Assembly: GCA_038025085.1 (NCBI GenBank)
Contig: CM076152.1
Coordinates: 30,135,501 to 30,199,500, forward strand
Reading direction: 5' to 3'
DNA from: Tetragonia tetragonoides
Lineage: Eukaryota; Streptophyta; Magnoliopsida; Caryophyllales; Aizoaceae
DNA length: 64,000 nt
The translations under genes and the position numbers were made by a program. This document shows, piece after piece, positions 63,023 to 64,000 of the stretch (positions within the stretch are counted from its first letter, which is position 1; each line of letters opens with the position of its first letter). The notes beneath the pieces were generated by a model, which was not told where the DNA came from, searched no databases, and saw only the letters and a program-made list of their open reading frames with translations.

Positions 63023-64000
63023 TTAAGACAAGGGAATTGTTGGCAGCCCCTTAAAAATCTCCTCGTCATTTTGTGTAGACATGTGGGCCACATGTGTATC
63101 ATCTAAGTCAAAGTCAGGAGCAGTAAATGTGAAACTTGATAGATGAACTCGAAGTGGAGGCGGAGAACAATTATACCTCTGCAGACTTGGTGTCATTAAA
63201 ATATCCCTCTGTTGTTGGGGATATTGGGAAGCCACGTCAGTTGGGCTAGTAGTAGGGTTGGCAGGTGGGAGACTATTTCCATCTAATAGTTCTAGTGACT
63301 CAACACTAAGACTAAATGCAGCATTAAGAGGTGTTGTTGGAGATAATAAATTCCCATCTCTCAGATGACGATTATACCCTCTTGTATTAGACCCTGTAGC
63401 ATGCAAATTATTTGGAACAAAGACTGCAGGAAATTGAAGGGTACCTTGGGGAATAAGATTTGGTGGGCCAAAACCCAGCAGAGGCGAGCATACCGAAGTT
63501 CTGGACACATGCTGGTGCGGTGGAGCATGTTGTGGAGCTTGTGGCAGTGGTGGAGGTGGTGGTCTGGGTTTGCCAGACTGGTGAGATTGGCGACTTTGAG
63601 GTGCATTACTTGCACTCGCTTCAACTTTTCTTCTAACAAAATCCCGACGACAAAAATCTGGCCCATCATCATCAGAGGAGTCATCATCATCTTGATCTGT
63701 ATCATTATCTTTATCATCGTCATCAAGTAAATCATAATCAGAATCACTACTTTCTTCATGCACCTCTGCATGAAACTTAGCAATAGTTGTTAAGTATTTG
63801 GCTTGACGCTTGAAACCACGTAGTGAATTAGTGTACTGCGCTGCTTCGCCCAACGCATAAATAATGCGCAGACCACCGAGCACCAATGGTGTTATGCGTG
63901 GTTCGACCAAAACATTGGCCTGAGAAGGCGATAGATGATAGTGGTTGATAGTACGTCCAATACGGCCACATCGTTTACAGAACTGAAAAACCTTCTCGTA
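63023..64000 (-). pseudogene. LINE ORF1 with CCHC-like zinc knuckle, partial
   Basis: At the window edge the minus strand reads YEKVFQFCKRCGRIGRTINH, a degenerate CCHC knuckle like that after the DUF4283 domain of plant LINE ORF1 proteins. An acidic region with runs of Asp (about residues 50-90 after 63910), a Pro-rich stretch and a long low-complexity tail follow, ending in a stop at 63023. The N-terminus is beyond the window. Confidence 0.7.

Larger units (their letters stand above)
57858..64000 (-). mobile_element. degenerate L1-type LINE, runs off the right edge
   Basis: On the minus strand, ORF1-like frames (64000-62253), endonuclease (61900-61166), reverse transcriptase (60700-59352), zf-RVT and RNase H (59131-57921) follow in the usual LINE order and end in an A-rich tail (near 57858). 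Frames are broken at several points, so the copy is inactive. At more than 6.1 kb it is close to full length; the 5' end and one target duplication lie outside the window. It lies 0.2 kb downstream of the epoxide hydrolase and converges with it. Confidence 0.9.

Noticed and set aside
63365..63730. Plus-strand frame opposite LINE ORF1
   Set aside because: Shadow frame; the minus-strand zinc knuckle and domain order define the coding strand.

Overview
The window is nuclear DNA of a flowering plant, most likely a eudicot. It is AT-rich, its genes have many introns with GT..AG borders, and it carries plant-only families: a tau-class glutathione transferase, an OTP70-like PPR protein, an IRE-type AGC kinase tail and a plant soluble epoxide hydrolase. 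It is also dense in solo LTRs, hAT, MULE and Helitron elements, MITEs and L1-type LINEs. The species cannot be named from the sequence alone.

Layout. 1-5031: unrecognised DNA holding a 2.76-kb solo LTR (1291-4046). 5032-13054: a broken copy of the RNA polymerase III subunit RPC8 gene, with LINE fragments in its introns and two nested hAT elements inside one exon. 13055-16621: intergenic. 16622-18159 (minus): an OTP70-like PPR gene split by one missing base. 18344-23118: a non-coding LTR retrotransposon with both LTRs. 23607-25030: an intact three-exon gene for ribosomal protein S20, with telo-box motifs upstream. 26470-35393 (minus): a UMP-CMP kinase gene whose P-loop exon is interrupted by a 1.04-kb Helitron and whose large intron holds a 5-kb MULE-like element. 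35516-35589: a tRNA-Ile(AAU) gene. 37328-38366 (minus): the C-terminal end of an IRE-like kinase, decayed. 40310-41527: an intact tau-class GST. 43220-43855: an intact two-exon gene of a conserved plant family of unknown function. 45487-46360: a small hAT element. 46361-52922: a long gene-free stretch. 52923-57649: an intact three-exon soluble epoxide hydrolase whose first intron contains MITEs and a decayed copy of its own 5' end. 57858-64000 (minus): a degenerate LINE (ORF1, endonuclease, reverse transcriptase, RNase H) running off the right edge.

The genes do not form a pathway; this is an ordinary plant gene neighbourhood rearranged by transposons. The PPR gene and the UMP-CMP kinase gene resemble, from memory, the adjacent Arabidopsis pair At4g25270/At4g25280, so the core may be old conserved synteny. 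Four of the eight recognisable protein genes carry inactivating lesions, and RPS20, the GST, the 179-residue gene and the epoxide hydrolase read cleanly. I found no CRISPR, operon-like system or convincing new molecular machine. The most informative observations are the exact transposon insertions into exons, with readable target-site duplications, and the duplicated 5' end inside the epoxide hydrolase intron.
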